6,033 bases of DNA from assembly GCA_000434295.1 (NCBI GenBank), contig HF994908.1, positions 14,920-20,952 of the forward strand, read 5' to 3'. Under the pieces are notes generated by a model. That model did no database searches. It saw nothing but the letters and a program-made list of their open reading frames with translations, and was not told where the DNA came from. Both the position numbers and the translations under genes were made by a program. Positions 5,861-6,033 of the stretch are shown in pieces. Source of the DNA: Acetobacter sp. CAG:977 (GTDB taxonomy: Bacteria; Pseudomonadota; Alphaproteobacteria; CAAGCB01; CAG-977). The number at the start of each line of letters is the position of its first letter. Within the stretch, counting starts at the first letter, position 1.

Positions 5861-5880
5861 TCTTCCGAGGAATCGGAGGG
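5861..5880 (+). repeat. GNRA-capped hairpin after tRNA-Gly
   Basis: The arms TCTTCCGA and TCGGAGGG form eight pairs, three of them G-T wobbles, around a GGAA tetraloop. It starts 8 nt after the tRNA-Gly CCA end. There is no T-run after it, so it is not a terminator. It may be a processing or stability element in the tRNA-tuf transcript. Confidence 0.4.
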
Positions 5881-5891
5881 ATTGAGTTCAC

Positions 5892-5919
5892 GAGCCTGCC
5901 GGTTTCGGGAGGCTCTTTT
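5892..5919 (+). terminator. Terminator-like hairpin between tRNA-Gly and tuf
   Basis: GAGCCT (5892-5897) pairs with AGGCTC (5910-5915). Inside, CCG (5899-5901) pairs with CGG (5906-5908) around a GTTT loop, with a G-G mismatch between the two stems. Four T's follow (5916-5919). The short T-run suggests partial termination. tuf begins 31 nt later with no separate promoter evident in between, so some read-through must occur unless tuf has a promoter inside the tRNA region. Confidence 0.6.
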
Positions 5920-5937
5920 GTAATCACGATTTACATC

Positions 5938-5941
5938 AGGG
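5938..5941 (+). promoter_or_regulatory. Ribosome binding site of tuf
   Basis: AGGG lies 9 nt before the tuf ATG. It is a modest Shine-Dalgarno for a very highly expressed gene, but it fits the conserved start MAKEKF. Confidence 0.55.
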
Positions 5942-5950
5942 TAAATTTCA

Positions 5951-6033
5951 ATGGCGAAAGAGAAATTTTCGAGGACGAAACCGCACTGCAACATAGGGAC
6001 GATTGGTCACGTAGACCATGGGAAGACGACGTT
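5951..6033 (+). CDS. tuf: Elongation factor Tu, N-terminal end (partial)
   Basis: EF-Tu is the GTPase that delivers aminoacyl-tRNA to the ribosome. Only 27 codons are present before the window ends. They translate to the very conserved EF-Tu N-terminus MAKEKFSRTKPHCNIGTIGH followed by VDHGKTT. GHVDHGKT is the P-loop (G1) motif that binds GTP phosphates. The codons include AGG, ATA and two GGG, unlike the strongly biased rplS in this window. The gene follows tRNA-Tyr and tRNA-Gly, as in the E. coli tRNA-tufB operon. A genome may carry a second tuf elsewhere. Confidence 0.96.
   Translation, partial: MAKEKFSRTKPHCNIGTIGHVDHGKTT

Noticed and set aside
5882..5923. A 13-codon TTG-initiated leader peptide before tuf
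   Set aside because: The GGAGGG at 5875-5880 is too close to the TTG for initiation, and the frame overlaps the terminator-like hairpin, so I judge it chance.
1..6033. A novel defence, mobile or biosynthetic system
   Set aside because: Every stretch over 300 bases is covered by a recognisable housekeeping gene. No integrase, transposase, direct repeat array, toxin-antitoxin pair or unknown gene cluster is visible.

Overview
The window is a stretch of core housekeeping chromosome from a bacterium of roughly balanced GC content, most likely an alphaproteobacterium. The evidence for that is the gene order rpsP-rimM-trmD-rplS, an L19 with the 'SSFTVRKISxGEGVERVFP'-type core, a short (about 340 residue) Asd, and a tRNA-Tyr/tRNA-Gly pair directly ahead of tuf. 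Assignment below class level is not supported by what I can see.

Layout, left to right. Positions 1-1746 (+) hold a compact ribosome/tRNA operon: the last codons of rpsP (S16), rimM (16S maturation factor), trmD (tRNA m1G37 methyltransferase) and rplS (L19). rimM and trmD overlap by 4 nt, and trmD and rplS by 14 nt. A GC-rich hairpin plus T-tract ends the operon, and a 149-nt spacer with further inverted repeats leads to asd (1896-2918, +), the aspartate-semialdehyde dehydrogenase that feeds lysine/DAP, threonine and methionine synthesis. A perfect 12-bp hairpin flanked by an A-tract and a T-rich tract then serves as a two-way terminator between asd and the convergent minus-strand pair. That pair is rlmB (5543-4725, 23S rRNA 2'-O-methyltransferase) followed by a membrane-anchored M23 murein endopeptidase (4664-2979).

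From about 5613 to 5690 there is a divergent control region with a consensus TTGACA box. It leads rightward into tRNA-Tyr(GTA), tRNA-Gly(anticodon reads CCC), a spacer with two tandem hairpins (the second terminator-like), and the first 27 codons of tuf (EF-Tu). This resembles the tRNA-tufB operon known from E. coli.

Functionally, most genes serve translation: ribosomal proteins, rRNA and tRNA modification or maturation, tRNAs, and EF-Tu. asd and the M23 enzyme link to cell-wall precursor supply and wall remodelling. I found no mobile element, CRISPR array, phage gene or novel multi-gene system. The points worth a second look are regulatory (the hairpins before tuf and asd, and an inverted repeat over the tRNA promoter) and small molecular oddities (Glu at the TrmD catalytic Asp position, and a CCC anticodon where UCC is more familiar).
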